Shown here in pieces: positions 28,178-28,336 of a stretch of DNA of 28,336 nucleotides. The position numbers and the translations under genes are program-made. The notes beneath the pieces were generated by a model. It was given only the letters and a program-made list of their open reading frames with translations, did no database searches and was not told where the DNA came from. The DNA is from a virus, in IMG/VR virus record IMGVR_UViG_3300048838_000343, positions 1 through 28,336 of that record. The stretch is one strand, 5' to 3'. Position 1 is the stretch's first letter. Each line of letters begins with the position of its first letter.

Positions 28178-28336
28178 TTATTCTAGTTTATCTAAACCAT
28201 TTCCTTCATAATATTCTCTACTGTATTCCCATAAGTCAGTATCAAAGTGCCATGATAAACGATTCATTAAATAGGCTATTTCATCAAAGCCTTTATTTAA
28301 CATATCATCATCAAGCTTATATACTTTTACGTCATG
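28178..28336 (-). CDS. Unknown protein, 5' end beyond the window
   Basis: The minus strand is open from the right edge to a TAA at 28180-28178, giving 52 visible residues that include KVYKLDDDMLNKGFDEIAYL and end NGLDKLE. It is acidic, with many Asp, Glu and Tyr. No start outside residue 12 (an internal Met) is visible, so the real start probably lies beyond the edge. The one-base gap to the next ATG supports its being a real gene in the same transcript. No family is recognised. Confidence 0.6.
   Translation of the reverse strand, partial: HDVKVYKLDDDMLNKGFDEIAYLMNRLSWHFDTDLWEYSREYYEGNGLDKLE

Overview
The window looks like part of a crAss-like bacteriophage genome (order Crassvirales), probably infecting a member of the Bacteroidota. 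It is strongly AT-rich and tightly packed. None of its gene starts has a recognisable Shine-Dalgarno sequence; the starts sit in A/T-rich leaders, as is usual for Bacteroidota and their phages. The main evidence is the gene order and the motifs: a muzzle/'stabilization'-type tail protein, two medium-sized internal (cargo-type) proteins, then giant proteins carrying the DxDxD signature of the crAss-like virion RNA polymerase. TAA and TAG both end genes at sensible places, with a terminator straight after TAG at one site, so I see no sign of stop-codon reassignment. I identified the families from remembered motifs and gene order, not from a database search.

Layout. Positions 1-25476 (+ strand) hold one late virion operon of five genes with gaps of 11 bases or less. 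They are the 3' part of the muzzle/stabilization protein (1-3425), a 637-aa internal protein with an N-terminal glycine zipper (3427-5340), a 609-aa unrecognised internal protein (5343-7172), a 4236-aa giant protein (7184-19894) and an 1860-aa giant protein (19894-25476) that overlaps the previous stop by one base in a TAATG junction. A bidirectional terminator at about 25504-25540 separates this block from convergent minus-strand genes. These are an AAA ATPase (25518-26348), a coiled-coil protein (26406-27239), a small helical protein (27250-27627), a 167-aa unknown (27673-28176) and a truncated ORF running off the right edge (28178-28336).

How the parts may work together. In crAss-like phages of known structure, the muzzle closes the tail, and cargo proteins plus a large RNA polymerase are packed in the virion and ejected with the DNA to transcribe early genes. 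Here the 4236-aa protein joins several parts: a partly hydrophobic N-terminus, a helical region, a possible SH3-like module, a zincin metalloprotease-like domain (HEAFH), the RNA polymerase core (DFDID) and a C-terminal SLOG-type Rossmann domain (GIGSR, GDAKGAD, GGTG). The 1860-aa partner has its own zincin (HEVYH) and a hydrophobic C-terminal segment. Self-processing of the giant chains, nucleotide sensing by the SLOG domain and membrane passage by the hydrophobic segments are inferences. No stretch over 300 bases lacks a gene. I saw no tRNA, rRNA, CRISPR array, insertion sequence or attachment site.
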